DNA of 64,000 bases from Flavobacterium alkalisoli (GCF_008000935.1 NZ_CP042831.1:1612001-1676000), one strand, 5' to 3'. Counted from the stretch's first letter, positions 34,102 to 43,103 are shown. Numbers and translations: made by a program. The notes: generated from the letters alone by a model not told the origin.

Positions 34102-34740
34102 TTATTGGTTGGCTATAAAAGGAGCCTGCCTTATGTAGGCTTCATCAGTAAGCTGCTTAATTAAAAACTGCGCTAGCGAGGTAGCGCTTATCTTATTGCC
34201 GGGAGAGTTTGTAAGGCTTATGGCAATTTCAGGAGATTCTTCGGTTAAGTCAATCATCGGGAGTCTTACCATAGTCCAGTCTGTACTGCTTTCTGTTAGC
34301 ATCTCATATTCTTCCTGCTTATTTTTTGTGGTAGCAGGAAAGTACTCATACATCCAATTGGTAGCCGCTTTAGAGTTAGGGCTTTTACTATCGGTAGGAG
34401 TATCTACATTCAATCCCGTAATAACAATGTATCGTTTTATATTCAGCTTCTTCATTGCAGACAGAATATTGCCTGTCGAAGTTGTGAATATATCGGTAGG
34501 ATTTGGTGAGACACCCATGCCCAGTACACTTATAACCGCGTCACAATCTTTTAATAGCGAAAGTACATCATCCAGGGTTGAAACATTTCCTGTAATGACT
34601 TCGACTGTAGAGAGATTCGTGTTTTCAGGATTTCTAACCAACGCCTTAATCTGGTAGTTGGTTTTTGCGAGTTCTTTAATAAGGAATTTACCGGCTTTTC
34701 CGGTGGCGCCTATAACGGCAATTTTTATAGATGGTTTCAT
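34102..34740 (-). CDS. NAD(P)H-binding atypical SDR protein
   Basis: This 212-residue protein has an N-terminal Rossmann loop (IGATGKAGKFLIKELAK), then IKALVRNPENTNLS and CDAVISVLGMGVSP, typical of the NAD(P)H-binding/NmrA-like atypical SDR group (SDR_a5-like). It lacks a canonical YxxxK dyad in the expected place, as is common in the group. Function is unknown; redox sensing or flavin-reductase-like activity has been described for relatives. It is divergent from the ABC operon. Confidence 0.85.
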   Translation of the reverse strand: MKPSIKIAVIGATGKAGKFLIKELAKTNYQIKALVRNPENTNLSTVEVITGNVSTLDDVLSLLKDCDAVISVLGMGVSPNPTDIFTTSTGNILSAMKKLNIKRYIVITGLNVDTPTDSKSPNSKAATNWMYEYFPATTKNKQEEYEMLTESSTDWTMVRLPMIDLTEESPEIAISLTNSPGNKISATSLAQFLIKQLTDEAYIRQAPFIANQ

Positions 34741-34871
34741 AAAATTTCTCTTTTAAAATAGATAATAAACTATTGCTTCGCTAACCGGTTTTAAGGTTGG
34801 CAAAGTGCGGCAAAACCAGTTTGCCTGTCTGTTACTATTTTATAAAGAGATTCTAATGTGTTAAAAGTAGT

Positions 34872-34894
34872 AAATTGTAGGAAGATTACAATTT
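34872..34894. promoter_or_regulatory. 23-bp dyad upstream of the ABC transporter operon
   Basis: AAATTGTA (34872-34879) and TACAATTT (34887-34894) are perfect inverted repeats around GGAAGAT, 50 bp before the ATP-binding gene. A weak -7 candidate (TAACTTGC, 34915-34922) follows. Size and symmetry would suit a dimeric repressor such as Fur or Zur; the sequence does not prove which. Confidence 0.5.
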
Positions 34895-34944
34895 TATTAT
34901 CGCCCTATTTTCGCTAACTTGCATCACATCAAAATAAATCCGGA

Positions 34945-35574
34945 ATGATTACTACAAAAGATATACGCTTTTCTTACGGGAAAGGCACTTCTTTTCAGTT
35001 TCCTGATATAACAGCTTCAAAAGGAGACAGCCTTCTTATAACGGGAGGATCGGGAAAAGGAAAAACCACATTATTGCATTTGCTTGGAGGGCTTTTACGT
35101 CCGCAGTCGGGAGATGTTTTTATAGATGATACAAGCCTGTCCGTTTTGTCAGACAGGAAACTCGATCATTTTAGGGGTAAAAACATAGGGCTTGTATTGC
35201 AGCAATCCTATTTTGTGGCATCACTAAACGTTTTGGAAAATGTGGTACTGGCATCATGGCTGGCAACCGGACATCATGCCACTGAAAAGGCGAAGCAGCT
35301 TTTAGAACAACTGGACTTAAAAGAGCATATGCATAAATTGCCTTCTCAGCTTAGTATTGGCCAGCAGCAAAGGGTGTCTATTGCCCGTGCCCTTATTAAC
35401 GAGCCCAAGTTGTTACTTGCCGATGAGCCTACTTCAAGCCTTGATGATGAGAATGCTTATAAGGTAGCCGATATGCTTTCGGGACTTGCCAAGCAGTTTG
35501 GTACTGCACTGGTTATAGTAACTCACGACCAAAGGTTAAAAGACCGTTTCCCTAATCAAATTACGTTATCATGA
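34945..35574 (+). CDS. ABC transporter ATP-binding protein (LolD/MacB-like)
   Basis: The 209-residue ATPase has Walker A GGSGKGKTT (about residues 33-41), a Q-loop in LVLQQSYFV, Walker B LLLADEPTSSLDDE and the H-loop VIVTHD. The signature motif is LSIGQQQRVSIARAL, with Ile in place of the usual second Gly. It belongs to the LolD/MacB-type group that drives mechanotransmission permeases. The next gene overlaps it by 4 bp (ATGA), so the two are coupled. Confidence 0.93.
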   Translation: MITTKDIRFSYGKGTSFQFPDITASKGDSLLITGGSGKGKTTLLHLLGGLLRPQSGDVFIDDTSLSVLSDRKLDHFRGKNIGLVLQQSYFVASLNVLENVVLASWLATGHHATEKAKQLLEQLDLKEHMHKLPSQLSIGQQQRVSIARALINEPKLLLADEPTSSLDDENAYKVADMLSGLAKQFGTALVIVTHDQRLKDRFPNQITLS

Positions 35575-36944
35575 TTACTAAAATAGCTTGGAAAAATATA
35601 TGGTTTAAGCCACTAAATACACTTCTTAGTATTATCCTGCTAACAGCGAGTGTGGCTATTATTACCCTGCTTATTTTACTGCAGGATCAGTTTGAAAAGA
35701 AATTTAGTGACAATATAGATGGTATAGATATGGTGCTTGGCGCACAAGGTAGCCCGTTGCAGCTTATACTGTCTTCGGTTTATCAGGTAGATGCCCCAAC
35801 AGGGAATATTGATTATACCGAAGCTAAAAAATGGATGAAACACCCGTTTGTGGAAACGGCAATTCCGCTTGCTTTTGGTGATAATTACAGAGGATTTAGG
35901 ATTGTTGGGACAACCCCCGAATATTTACATAAATATGGTGCAGAGATAACCGACGGTAAGGTTTTCGATAAGAATTTTGAGGTTGTTGTGGGTAGTGCCG
36001 TAGCACAAAAAATGAATATCAAGTTAGGAGATAAATTCTTTGGTTCTCACGGAGATTCTGAAGAAGGGGAGGTACATGAAAACCATGCCTACATAGTAAC
36101 CGGTATCGCCTCTTCAACCGGTAAGGTAGTAGACAATCTTATTTTAAGTAATATTCCAAGCGTTTGGGCAATGCATGACCACGAACACGATCATGAACAT
36201 GAAGGAGAGGCATTGGAAGACCATGATCACGAAGGGCACGACCATCATGACCATGAAGCTGCTGAAGAAGCTCATGACCACGAAGACCACATGGCAGCCG
36301 AAGAGGAAGGTGAAGAACATCATCATGAAGATGGCCACGATCACGACCATGCAGAAGAAGTTCATGATCATGTGGATATACCTGTAAGTGAAGAAGGGAA
36401 AGAGATAACGGCGGTGCTTATTAAATTTAAAAGCAAAATGGGTATAGTAACCTGGCCAAGGCTTATACCTCAAAATACAAAAATGCAGGGAGCGCTTCCT
36501 GCTATAGAGATAAACAGATTGTTTACGCTTTTTGGTATCGGCCTTGATGCGTTGCAGTACCTTGCTTATGGTATTATGCTTATATCGGGTATCAGTATAT
36601 TTATCGCTTTGTTCAATACTTTAAAGGAAAGAAAATATGAATTTGCCCTTCTGCGTGTTAATGGTGCAAGCAGGCTGCAATTATTAATGCTTGTTCTTAT
36701 AGAAAGTCTCTTATTATGCTTTACAGGATACATTTTTGGAACGATTGTTGGGAGGTTAGCACTAAGCTTAATTTCGGGTTCGTCTGAAAGCGAATTTAAA
36801 ATTTCGTTTAATCCTCTCGAGTTTGTGTGGGAAAAAGAGGGATATTTATTCCTGCTCACTATCTTTGTAGGGGTTTTAGCGGCGGTTATACCTGCGGTTA
36901 AGGCTTACGGATTAAATATTTCAAAAACACTGGCAAATGCGTAA
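35571..36944 (+). CDS. FtsX/MacB-type ABC permease with a histidine-rich periplasmic loop
   Basis: This 457-residue permease has one N-terminal helix (about residues 12-38), a large extracytoplasmic MacB-PCD-like domain, then three C-terminal helices of the FtsX fold (LQYLAYGIMLISGISIFIALFNTLKERKYEFALLR). At residues 202-267 the periplasmic domain carries an insert of His, Asp and Glu, with more than 20 His in 66 residues (HDHEH, HDHHDHE, HEDHM, HHHEDGHDHDH), as in metal-binding loops of zinc transporters. The ATP-binding gene overlaps upstream by 4 bp, and a DUF3299-like gene overlaps downstream by 8 bp. Confidence 0.9.
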   Translation: MITKIAWKNIWFKPLNTLLSIILLTASVAIITLLILLQDQFEKKFSDNIDGIDMVLGAQGSPLQLILSSVYQVDAPTGNIDYTEAKKWMKHPFVETAIPLAFGDNYRGFRIVGTTPEYLHKYGAEITDGKVFDKNFEVVVGSAVAQKMNIKLGDKFFGSHGDSEEGEVHENHAYIVTGIASSTGKVVDNLILSNIPSVWAMHDHEHDHEHEGEALEDHDHEGHDHHDHEAAEEAHDHEDHMAAEEEGEEHHHEDGHDHDHAEEVHDHVDIPVSEEGKEITAVLIKFKSKMGIVTWPRLIPQNTKMQGALPAIEINRLFTLFGIGLDALQYLAYGIMLISGISIFIALFNTLKERKYEFALLRVNGASRLQLLMLVLIESLLLCFTGYIFGTIVGRLALSLISGSSESEFKISFNPLEFVWEKEGYLFLLTIFVGVLAAVIPAVKAYGLNISKTLANA

Positions 36945-37443
36945 AAATTATTTCATTGTAGCAGTAATTATGTTTTCGGGGTTAATGTTGATGTCATTGC
37001 GAACACCTTCTTTACAAAATTCCGGTTTTACGACTACTAATACAAAGGCAGACAATACTGCTGTTTTCTCGGATACCTTATCCTGGAAACTTTTAGGGCA
37101 GATAAAATATATCAAGAAATCAACCGATGATTATCCTGAAGGGGTAATGTTTCCGGTTGTAAATCCTACACTAAAGGCGAAAAGCAAAAAAACTATTATA
37201 ATGAGTGGTTTTATTATTCCTATTGATAATAAAAGCTATGCGCTTAGTAAAAATGTTTTTGCTTCCTGCTTTTTCTGTGGTCAGGCCGGTCCTGAAACCA
37301 TAATGGGGATTAAGTTTAAAAATCCTAACATGAAACTTAAAACCGACCAGTATGTAACGCTGGAAGGTACTTTTAGATATAATGACTCTGATGTGGACGA
37401 CTGGATTTACCACATTGAAAATGCTGTTATTATAAAAGGATAA
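36937..37443 (+). CDS. DUF3299-like secreted or membrane-anchored protein
   Basis: The 168-residue protein has an N-terminal hydrophobic signal or anchor (residues 5-22). The mature part holds IIMSGFIIPIDNKSYALSKN then FASCFFCGQAGPETIMGIKF, with a Cys-x-x-Cys pair, then VTLEGTF, the pattern of the DUF3299 family. In Vibrio a DUF3299-type protein is part of the zinc-uptake set ZrgABCDE next to an ABC transporter, as I recall. The overlap of 8 bp with the His-rich permease gene argues for a shared job, plausibly metal handling. Confidence 0.78.
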   Translation: MRKNYFIVAVIMFSGLMLMSLRTPSLQNSGFTTTNTKADNTAVFSDTLSWKLLGQIKYIKKSTDDYPEGVMFPVVNPTLKAKSKKTIIMSGFIIPIDNKSYALSKNVFASCFFCGQAGPETIMGIKFKNPNMKLKTDQYVTLEGTFRYNDSDVDDWIYHIENAVIIKG

Positions 37444-38126
37444 TGAAGCTAAAGGAAAAGAAAGCGGTGTTTTTTGATCTCGACCATACATTATGGGACT
37501 TCGAGAAAAACTCTGCGCTTACTTTTCAGGTAATTCTTCAAAAGCATAATGTTGAGGTTGATATAGAGCTGTTTATTGAAAACTATATTCCTATCAATCT
37601 TAAATACTGGAAAATGTATCGCGATGGACATATCAGTCAGCAGGAGTTAAGGTACAACAGGCTTAAAGAAGCTTTTGATACTGTAGGCTGCGATGTAAAT
37701 GATGTTACTATTGATAAGCTTTGGGAAGATTATATAGCCCTTTTGCCTACCTATAATCATTTGTATGAGGGTACTGTAGAGATACTGGAGTATTTAAGGC
37801 CTAATTACAGTCTTCATATAATTACTAATGGGGTTCAGGAAATAGCAAAGCTTAAAAATGCCGATATTTACCATTATTTTGATACCATAACAAACTCTGA
37901 GCAGGCAGGATGTAAAAAGCCCGATGCCAAGATTTTTGAATATGCTTTAAAAATTGCTAACGTAGAAAAAAATACGGGGGTAATGATAGGCGACTGTATT
38001 GAAGCCGATGTTCAGGGTGCTCTGGATTGTGGTCTGGACGCAATTTACTTTAATGAAAACAAGCTGGCAGTAAAAGAGGGGATACCTCAGGTTCATCATC
38101 TGCTGGAATTAAAAAATTTCCTTTAA
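37443..38126 (+). CDS. HAD-family hydrolase, YjjG-like nucleotidase
   Basis: The 227-residue protein of the haloacid dehalogenase superfamily has the nucleophile motif FFDLDHTLWD (Asp12 and Asp14 region), motif II IITNG, Lys in KKPDAKIFEYALK and motif IV MIGDCIEADVQGA. The length and N-terminal sequence match the YjjG subgroup that dephosphorylates noncanonical pyrimidine nucleotides. The start codon overlaps the stop of the upstream gene by one base (TAATG). Confidence 0.9.
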   Translation: MKLKEKKAVFFDLDHTLWDFEKNSALTFQVILQKHNVEVDIELFIENYIPINLKYWKMYRDGHISQQELRYNRLKEAFDTVGCDVNDVTIDKLWEDYIALLPTYNHLYEGTVEILEYLRPNYSLHIITNGVQEIAKLKNADIYHYFDTITNSEQAGCKKPDAKIFEYALKIANVEKNTGVMIGDCIEADVQGALDCGLDAIYFNENKLAVKEGIPQVHHLLELKNFL

Positions 38127-38128
38127 AA

Positions 38129-38836
38129 ATGAAAAAAATAGCTCTTTTTGCAGCGTTGCTGTTTAGTGGTGTTTTATTTGCTCAAAGTACTGATATTAAT
38201 GATTATAAGTATGTAGTGTTGCCAAAACATTTTGATTTTCTTTCAGAGAAAAATCAGTACAACATGAATGATATTACCAAAATGCTTTTTGAAAAGAAAG
38301 GCTTTGAGGTTTATTTTGAAGGAGATGAAATGCCTTTTGAGTTGAAGATGGATAAATGTAAAGCCTTATATGGAGATTTACTATTGGACTCTAAGCTTCT
38401 TTCTACGCAAATAACAATTGTTTTAAAGAATTGTGTAGATCAGGAGGTTTTTAAATCGCTTGAAGGTAAAAGTAAAGAGAAAGAATTAAGAAGGGCTTAT
38501 TATGAGTCGCTTCGTGATGCTTCCAAATCACTGGATGCTACCGATTACAAATTCAAAGGAGAAAGTGCTACACCGCATCAGGCATCGGAAGAAAAAGAAC
38601 CTGTTGTTCAAAACAGGGATAATCAGTTATATGCTAAACCTACATCATACGGTTACGAACTAATAGATAAATCTCAAAAAACAGTTCTTAAAATGTATAA
38701 AACATCTCAGCCTGATTCTTATAGTGCTAAGATGGAAGATATAACAGGAGTTGTGTTTAAAAGAGACGGTAGCTGGGTTTTTGAGTATTATCTTAATGAT
38801 GAGCCTGTTTCACAGGTACTGAATATTAAATTCTAA
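38129..38836 (+). CDS. Secreted hypothetical protein
   Basis: The 235-residue protein has a signal peptide (MKKIALFAALLFSGVLFAQ). The first half resembles a small alpha/beta domain (YKYVVLPKHFDFLSEKNQYNMNDITKMLFEKKGFEVYFE); a low-complexity acidic linker (about 140-170) precedes a beta-rich C-terminal domain. It has no catalytic motif. It starts 2 bp after the HAD gene and so belongs to the same transcription unit as the ABC genes. It recurs in Flavobacteriia next to such genes in my memory, but without a known role. Confidence 0.75.
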   Translation: MKKIALFAALLFSGVLFAQSTDINDYKYVVLPKHFDFLSEKNQYNMNDITKMLFEKKGFEVYFEGDEMPFELKMDKCKALYGDLLLDSKLLSTQITIVLKNCVDQEVFKSLEGKSKEKELRRAYYESLRDASKSLDATDYKFKGESATPHQASEEKEPVVQNRDNQLYAKPTSYGYELIDKSQKTVLKMYKTSQPDSYSAKMEDITGVVFKRDGSWVFEYYLNDEPVSQVLNIKF

Positions 38837-38840
38837 ATCT

Positions 38841-40118
38841 TTAATATTTATATTTTCCTTTCCACCTGTGCTTTAAAAAGTCGCGGGTAGAGTTTTCACG
38901 GCTATTATTTCCCGGTTCATAAAAAGGCGTGCCTTTTATTTCGTCCGGTAAAAATTCCTGATCGGCAAAATTGTTATCATAGTCGTGCGCATATTTATAG
39001 TCATCACCATACCCTAAATCTTTCATAAGTTTTGTGGGTGCATTGCGTAAATGGAACGGTACAGGTAAATCACCTGTTTGTTTTACCATTTGTTGTGCTT
39101 TCCCTATAGCCATGTATGAAGCATTGCTTTTTGGTGAGGTAGCAAGATAGATTGCACACTGACTTAAAATGATGCGCGATTCAGGATAACCTATGGTAGA
39201 TACTGCCTGAAAGGCATTATTAGCCATAATAAGTGCAGTTGGATTGGCATTACCAATATCTTCAGACGCAAGGATTAGCATGCGTCGTGCTATGAATTTT
39301 AAATCTTCACCTCCCTCAATCATTCGTGCCAGCCAATATACGGCACCGTTAGGGTCACTGCCTCGCATCGATTTTATAAAAGCTGAGATAATATCATAAT
39401 GCTGTTCTCCGGTCTTGTCATAAAGTACAGTGTTTTTTTGAACCAACTGCATTACCTTGTCGTTGGTTATTACAATGTCTTCTCCTTCAGAAGCATTAAT
39501 AATAAGCTCAAAAATATTAAGAAGCTTTCTGCCATCACCTCCTGAAAGTCGAAGTAGGGCTTCTGTTTCCTTAAGGTCAATGTTTTTATGTTTTAAAATC
39601 TCATCGGTATTCATAGCCCTGTGTAATAATGCCTCTAAATCCTCTTTAGAAAAAGCATTTAATACATACACCTGACATCTTGACAATAACGCGGGAATAA
39701 CCTCAAAACTCGGATTTTCGGTAGTAGCACCTATTAGTGTTACCCAGCCTTTTTCTACTGCAGCTAAAAGGGAGTCCTGTTGCGATTTGCTAAAACGATG
39801 AATCTCATCAATAAACAATATTGGATTTTTAGAAGTAAACAATCCGCCACTTTGTTTGGCTTTGTCAATAACCTCACGTACGTCTTTAACACCCGAATTG
39901 ATTGCGCTTAACACATAAAAAGGTCTTTTGGATTCTTCAGCCATGATTTGAGCCAATGTGGTTTTTCCAGTTCCCGGAGGCCCCCATAGAATAAGCGATG
40001 GGATTACTCCGCGAGCTATCTGATGGGTTAACGAACCGTTTGGGCCAACCAAATGCTGCTGACTGATATATTCTGATAAATGCTTAGGGCGTATGCGTTC
40101 TGCTAAAGGTGCTTCCAT
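38841..40118 (-). CDS. rarA: Replication-associated recombination protein A (MgsA/RarA AAA+ ATPase)
   Basis: The 425-residue AAA+ protein has Walker [10 protein letters not shown] (residues 46-54), Walker [11 protein letters not shown], sensor 1 [11 protein letters not shown] and an arginine-rich sensor 2/lid. The C-terminal MgsA domain includes [22 protein letters not shown], which is diagnostic. It is a DNA clamp-loader-like ATPase of replication restart. It is convergent with the preceding gene, with only 4 bp between the stops, and I see no terminator there. Confidence 0.96.
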   Translation of the reverse strand: MEAPLAERIRPKHLSEYISQQHLVGPNGSLTHQIARGVIPSLILWGPPGTGKTTLAQIMAEESKRPFYVLSAINSGVKDVREVIDKAKQSGGLFTSKNPILFIDEIHRFSKSQQDSLLAAVEKGWVTLIGATTENPSFEVIPALLSRCQVYVLNAFSKEDLEALLHRAMNTDEILKHKNIDLKETEALLRLSGGDGRKLLNIFELIINASEGEDIVITNDKVMQLVQKNTVLYDKTGEQHYDIISAFIKSMRGSDPNGAVYWLARMIEGGEDLKFIARRMLILASEDIGNANPTALIMANNAFQAVSTIGYPESRIILSQCAIYLATSPKSNASYMAIGKAQQMVKQTGDLPVPFHLRNAPTKLMKDLGYGDDYKYAHDYDNNFADQEFLPDEIKGTPFYEPGNNSRENSTRDFLKHRWKGKYKY

Positions 40119-40207
40119 TGTGTAAAATTACTGAATTATGACAAAATTGCACTAAAGCAAAATTGGTTAAATTATTGAGTAGATACAAATAGCTTAACAT
40201 ACCTTTT

Positions 40208-41029
40208 ATGACCGATAATCAATTCAAATTCACTCCTTCTGTACTGGCCTGGCCTTTGTATTTTGTCCTTTCCTTATGGATTGTATATTGGGCCGATATT
40301 AAATTCCAACTTCATTTAAATGATTTTGGTATTTATCCACGTACATTAAAAGGATTGCGTGGTGTTGTTTTCAGTCCTTTTCTGCATGGTAGTTTAGAGC
40401 ATCTTTATAATAATTCGATACCGTTATTGGTACTTATAGCTGCTTTACGATATTTTTATCGTAAACAGGCGCTACAGGTAATTGTTTACGGTATTTTACT
40501 TTCGGGATTGTTTACCTGGGCAATAGGCAGGGAGTCTTATCATATAGGGGCAAGCGGACTGATATATGTTTTGGTAAGCTTTATTTTCTTTAAAGGTATA
40601 CAAACGGGTTATTACAGGTTAGTGGCTTTGTCTTTACTAATAATTATACTGTATGGTGGGATGATATGGTATATATTTCCGGATGTTAAACAGGGGATAT
40701 CCTGGGAAGGCCACTTAGGAGGGCTGTTAACCGGATTATTGTTTTCCAGGATATATGTAACACCTCAATACAAGAAACAAATTACTTATGATTGGGAGAG
40801 AGCAGATTTTGATCCCAGTCAGGATGCGTTTATGAAACGCTTTGACGAGAAAGGTAATTTTGTTAATCCTCCAAAACCGGAACCGGAAGAATTATTTGAA
40901 GATGAAAGTAATATTCAGGCAGATAATTCTACCCATACGCATAGCGGACCTGTATTAAGGATAGTGTATAGTTATACACCCAAGCCTGAAAAGGAAGGTG
41001 AGGAGGGAAGCGAAAACCAAATTAATTAA
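40208..41029 (+). CDS. Rhomboid-family intramembrane serine protease
   Basis: This 273-residue protein has six predicted membrane segments. Catalytic elements are the GASG motif with Ser116 and His169 in WEGHLGG, and the oxyanion-loop region SLEHLYNNS (His65, Asn68-69). The C-terminal 70 residues form a charged cytoplasmic tail. The protease cleaves transmembrane substrates within the bilayer. It overlaps the rlmB stop by 4 bp tail to tail. Confidence 0.93.
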   Translation: MTDNQFKFTPSVLAWPLYFVLSLWIVYWADIKFQLHLNDFGIYPRTLKGLRGVVFSPFLHGSLEHLYNNSIPLLVLIAALRYFYRKQALQVIVYGILLSGLFTWAIGRESYHIGASGLIYVLVSFIFFKGIQTGYYRLVALSLLIIILYGGMIWYIFPDVKQGISWEGHLGGLLTGLLFSRIYVTPQYKKQITYDWERADFDPSQDAFMKRFDEKGNFVNPPKPEPEELFEDESNIQADNSTHTHSGPVLRIVYSYTPKPEKEGEEGSENQIN

Positions 41030-41760
41030 AGGCGTTGTCTTACAGCCTCATATAGAAAAGCACCACAGGCTACAGATACATTTAAAGATGATATTGTTCC
41101 AAACATAGGCAGTTTTGCTTTTTCATCTACTATCTTTAAAACAGAAGGGTTTATACCTCTGTCTTCCGACCCCATTATTATAGCAACAGGTTCATTAAAT
41201 GAAACATCATAAATAGTGTTTTCTGTTTTCTCTGTCGCGGCTATGGTTTTTATGCCAGAACCCTGCAGGTGGAAAATAGCATCTTTTATGTGCTCTACTT
41301 TACAAATAGGTACATTAAACACCGCTCCGGCTGAAGTTTTTACTGTGTCTCCGTTTACAGGGGCAGACCCCTGTTTTTGTATTATAATGCCATCTACACC
41401 TGTACATTCTGCTGTACGGATAATAGCACCAAAGTTTCGTGCATCAGATAACTGGTCTAGGATAAGGAATAAAGGAGCTTTGCCGGTTTCAAGTACATTC
41501 TCTACTAAAGTTTCAAGATCGTGAAAGCGGATAGGGGCAATGGTTGCTACAACACCCTGATGATTATTTGGGGTAAGCCTGTTTAACTTTTCTACAGGTA
41601 CATAGCTAAAGTTAATGTTGTTTCGTTTGATGGTTTTCATCAGGTCACGCATCAGGTCACCCTGTGCCTCTTTCTGAATAAAAATCTTATCAATTTCTTT
41701 ACCTGCATTTATGGCTTCTATTACAGCCCTTATCCCAAAAATCTGATGTTCTTTTTCCAT
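41026..41760 (-). CDS. rlmB: 23S rRNA (guanosine-2'-O-)-methyltransferase, TrmH/SpoU family
   Basis: The 244-residue SPOUT methyltransferase methylates G2251 of 23S rRNA in E. coli. The N-terminal substrate-binding domain starts HQIFGIRAVIEAINAGKEID. The trefoil-knot motifs are LDQLSDARNFGAIIRTAEC, IIMGSEDRGI and LNVSVACGAFLYEAVRQ. A -7 box (TACATTTG, 41772-41765) ends just 4 bp before the start codon, so the transcript may have no leader. Confidence 0.95.
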   Translation of the reverse strand: MEKEHQIFGIRAVIEAINAGKEIDKIFIQKEAQGDLMRDLMKTIKRNNINFSYVPVEKLNRLTPNNHQGVVATIAPIRFHDLETLVENVLETGKAPLFLILDQLSDARNFGAIIRTAECTGVDGIIIQKQGSAPVNGDTVKTSAGAVFNVPICKVEHIKDAIFHLQGSGIKTIAATEKTENTIYDVSFNEPVAIIMGSEDRGINPSVLKIVDEKAKLPMFGTISSLNVSVACGAFLYEAVRQRL

Positions 41761-41764
41761 TTTG

Positions 41765-41772
41765 CAAATGTA
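41765..41772 (-). promoter_or_regulatory. -7 promoter element of rlmB, possibly leaderless
   Basis: TACATTTG on the minus strand (41772-41765) matches TAnnTTTG, with its end 4 bp before the ATG (41760-41758). No TTG is visible at the usual spacing, because a terminator occupies that position. Confidence 0.5.
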
Positions 41773-41776
41773 ATAA

Positions 41777-41803
41777 AAAAACCACCCCGTTAGGGGTGGT
41801 TTT
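41777..41803 (-). terminator. Terminator of the SusCD-type operon
   Basis: AAAACCACCCC / GGGGTGGTTTT with a 4-nt loop (GTTA), followed by T residues on the minus strand, immediately after the last lipoprotein gene. Confidence 0.92.
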
Positions 41804-41822
41804 AAGAGACGAAGTTTCTCTT

Positions 41823-42320
41823 TTAATACTCATCTTCCAAAAAGCCGGTTCTTTTGTGTCCTGCGAAGATGATTATTGTACCCGGATCATAACTAAACTC
41901 CCCTTTAAAATAGATACTGTCTACTACAACACCTGATTCAGAGAGTGCAGCATTTTTAAGTATCATACCTTCAGTTACATTAAAAGTACTTCCCGGATCA
42001 GCCAGGTTTTCCTCATCAGTAGTGCTAAAGGTAAAGTTGTTAAGGTCTACCGCTACCGTACCTTTTATCCAGTAGCCGTTTTGATTATCATCTATAAACA
42101 TCCTACCGTCTCCTGCATTTGTATCATATGTTTTATGTAATATATGCTGAGCCAGTACAGAGCCTGATGCTTCATCAATAATATCTACCCACCATTCGCC
42201 GTTCATTGCAACAGATGGTGTGGTATCCATACCGTAGTCGTCATAACCACCTTCTTCACAAGAGGTTAAAGCAAAAGCGAAGACTCCTACAAGCAATAAT
42301 AATTTTTTTATATTTTTCAT
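41823..42320 (-). CDS. Lipid_bd-like surface lipoprotein, last gene of the SusCD operon
   Basis: This 165-residue lipoprotein (signal MKNIKKLLLLVGVFAFALTSC, Cys21) resembles the lipocalin-like Lipid_bd (PF12888-type) proteins of Bacteroidota, with WWVDIIDEASGSVLAQHILHKTYDT and IFAGHKRTGF near the end. It is predicted to be an outer-membrane-attached beta-sandwich or barrel. It follows the DUF5011-like gene by 12 bp and precedes a strong terminator. In the SusC-SusD-lipoprotein-lipoprotein layout it should be an accessory of the transport complex. Confidence 0.83.
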   Translation of the reverse strand: MKNIKKLLLLVGVFAFALTSCEEGGYDDYGMDTTPSVAMNGEWWVDIIDEASGSVLAQHILHKTYDTNAGDGRMFIDDNQNGYWIKGTVAVDLNNFTFSTTDEENLADPGSTFNVTEGMILKNAALSESGVVVDSIYFKGEFSYDPGTIIIFAGHKRTGFLEDEY

Positions 42321-42332
42321 GAATTTGCTTTT

Positions 42333-43088
42333 TTAGAATTGAACTTGTGTAAGTTGGCTTTCAAACGTATAGGTTGTACCTGAAACATTCCAAACTGTTG
42401 TTAGTACAAGGGTTTTGGTTACAGGGTCTACAGTTAAATCTGTTATTTCAGCACTACCTCCAAAATATCTGTTGGTTTGAGTTCCCGGGAAACTAAAATC
42501 GTTAGAAGGGATGTCGTTAGCTACAATAATACCTCCCGGTGTTTCCGAAAAGTCAATTGCTCTTCCAAATAAATACCAACCTCCAAACGAATCAGATATC
42601 TGATAGCTACCATCTGCATTTTTCCATATCAACATATACTCAATGTCGGTATAAGCAGAAGCGGGACTCCCTTGAGTACCATTTCTAAATACAGTAGAAG
42701 TATACAAGCCTTCTATACTGTTAACAAGGTCGCCAGTATTAGCTACAATAACCTGTCTTGTTGAAGTACCACTAAAGCCATCTTCATTTGTTGCAGAATA
42801 TTCCTGAGTGTATATGTCTGCAATATTAGTGTCTAGCGTTGTAGATACATTATTTCTGTATCTTCCTACAAATCTAATGTCTACCGGAACTTCTTCTTCG
42901 TCGATAGTTGCAACAGCTCCTGGGTCTGTATAAGAATCACCTAGGTTTAAAAGAACATCACCTCCGTTAACTTCGATTATCGGATAGTAGGTTACTTTAG
43001 AATCAACAGGGTCTTCATATCCACACGATGTTAAGACCGCGAGAGATAACAATAAGCCTGCTTTTAATGTTTTATATATAATTTTCAT
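42333..43088 (-). CDS. DUF5011/BT_2262-like surface lipoprotein
   Basis: The 251-residue lipoprotein (signal MKIIYKTLKAGLLLSLAVLTSC, Cys22) has an N-terminal Ig-like DUF5011-type domain (YYPIIEVNGGDVLLNLGDSYTDPGAVATI) and a C-terminal beta-rich domain. No catalytic residues are evident. Together with the following Lipid_bd-like lipoprotein it makes the pair of small accessory lipoproteins seen in the B. thetaiotaomicron BT2264-BT2261 transporter set. Confidence 0.83.
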   Translation of the reverse strand: MKIIYKTLKAGLLLSLAVLTSCGYEDPVDSKVTYYPIIEVNGGDVLLNLGDSYTDPGAVATIDEEEVPVDIRFVGRYRNNVSTTLDTNIADIYTQEYSATNEDGFSGTSTRQVIVANTGDLVNSIEGLYTSTVFRNGTQGSPASAYTDIEYMLIWKNADGSYQISDSFGGWYLFGRAIDFSETPGGIIVANDIPSNDFSFPGTQTNRYFGGSAEITDLTVDPVTKTLVLTTVWNVSGTTYTFESQLTQVQF

Positions 43089-43103
43089 GATTTCAGTTTT
43101 TAA

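Noticed and set aside
36174..36371. His-rich loop as a tandem repeat or CRISPR-like array
   Set aside because: The periodicity arises from CAT/GAC/GAA codons in frame; there are no constant direct repeats with spacers.
36175..36387. Plus-strand Thr/Met-rich 70-residue frame in the permease gene
   Set aside because: It is a frame-shifted reading of the His-rich repeat and has no independent evidence.
36144..36473. Met/Phe-rich minus-strand frame opposite the His-rich loop
   Set aside because: It is the mirror of repetitive His/Asp/Glu codons (CAT, GAC, GAA), which yields a pseudo-hydrophobic frame.
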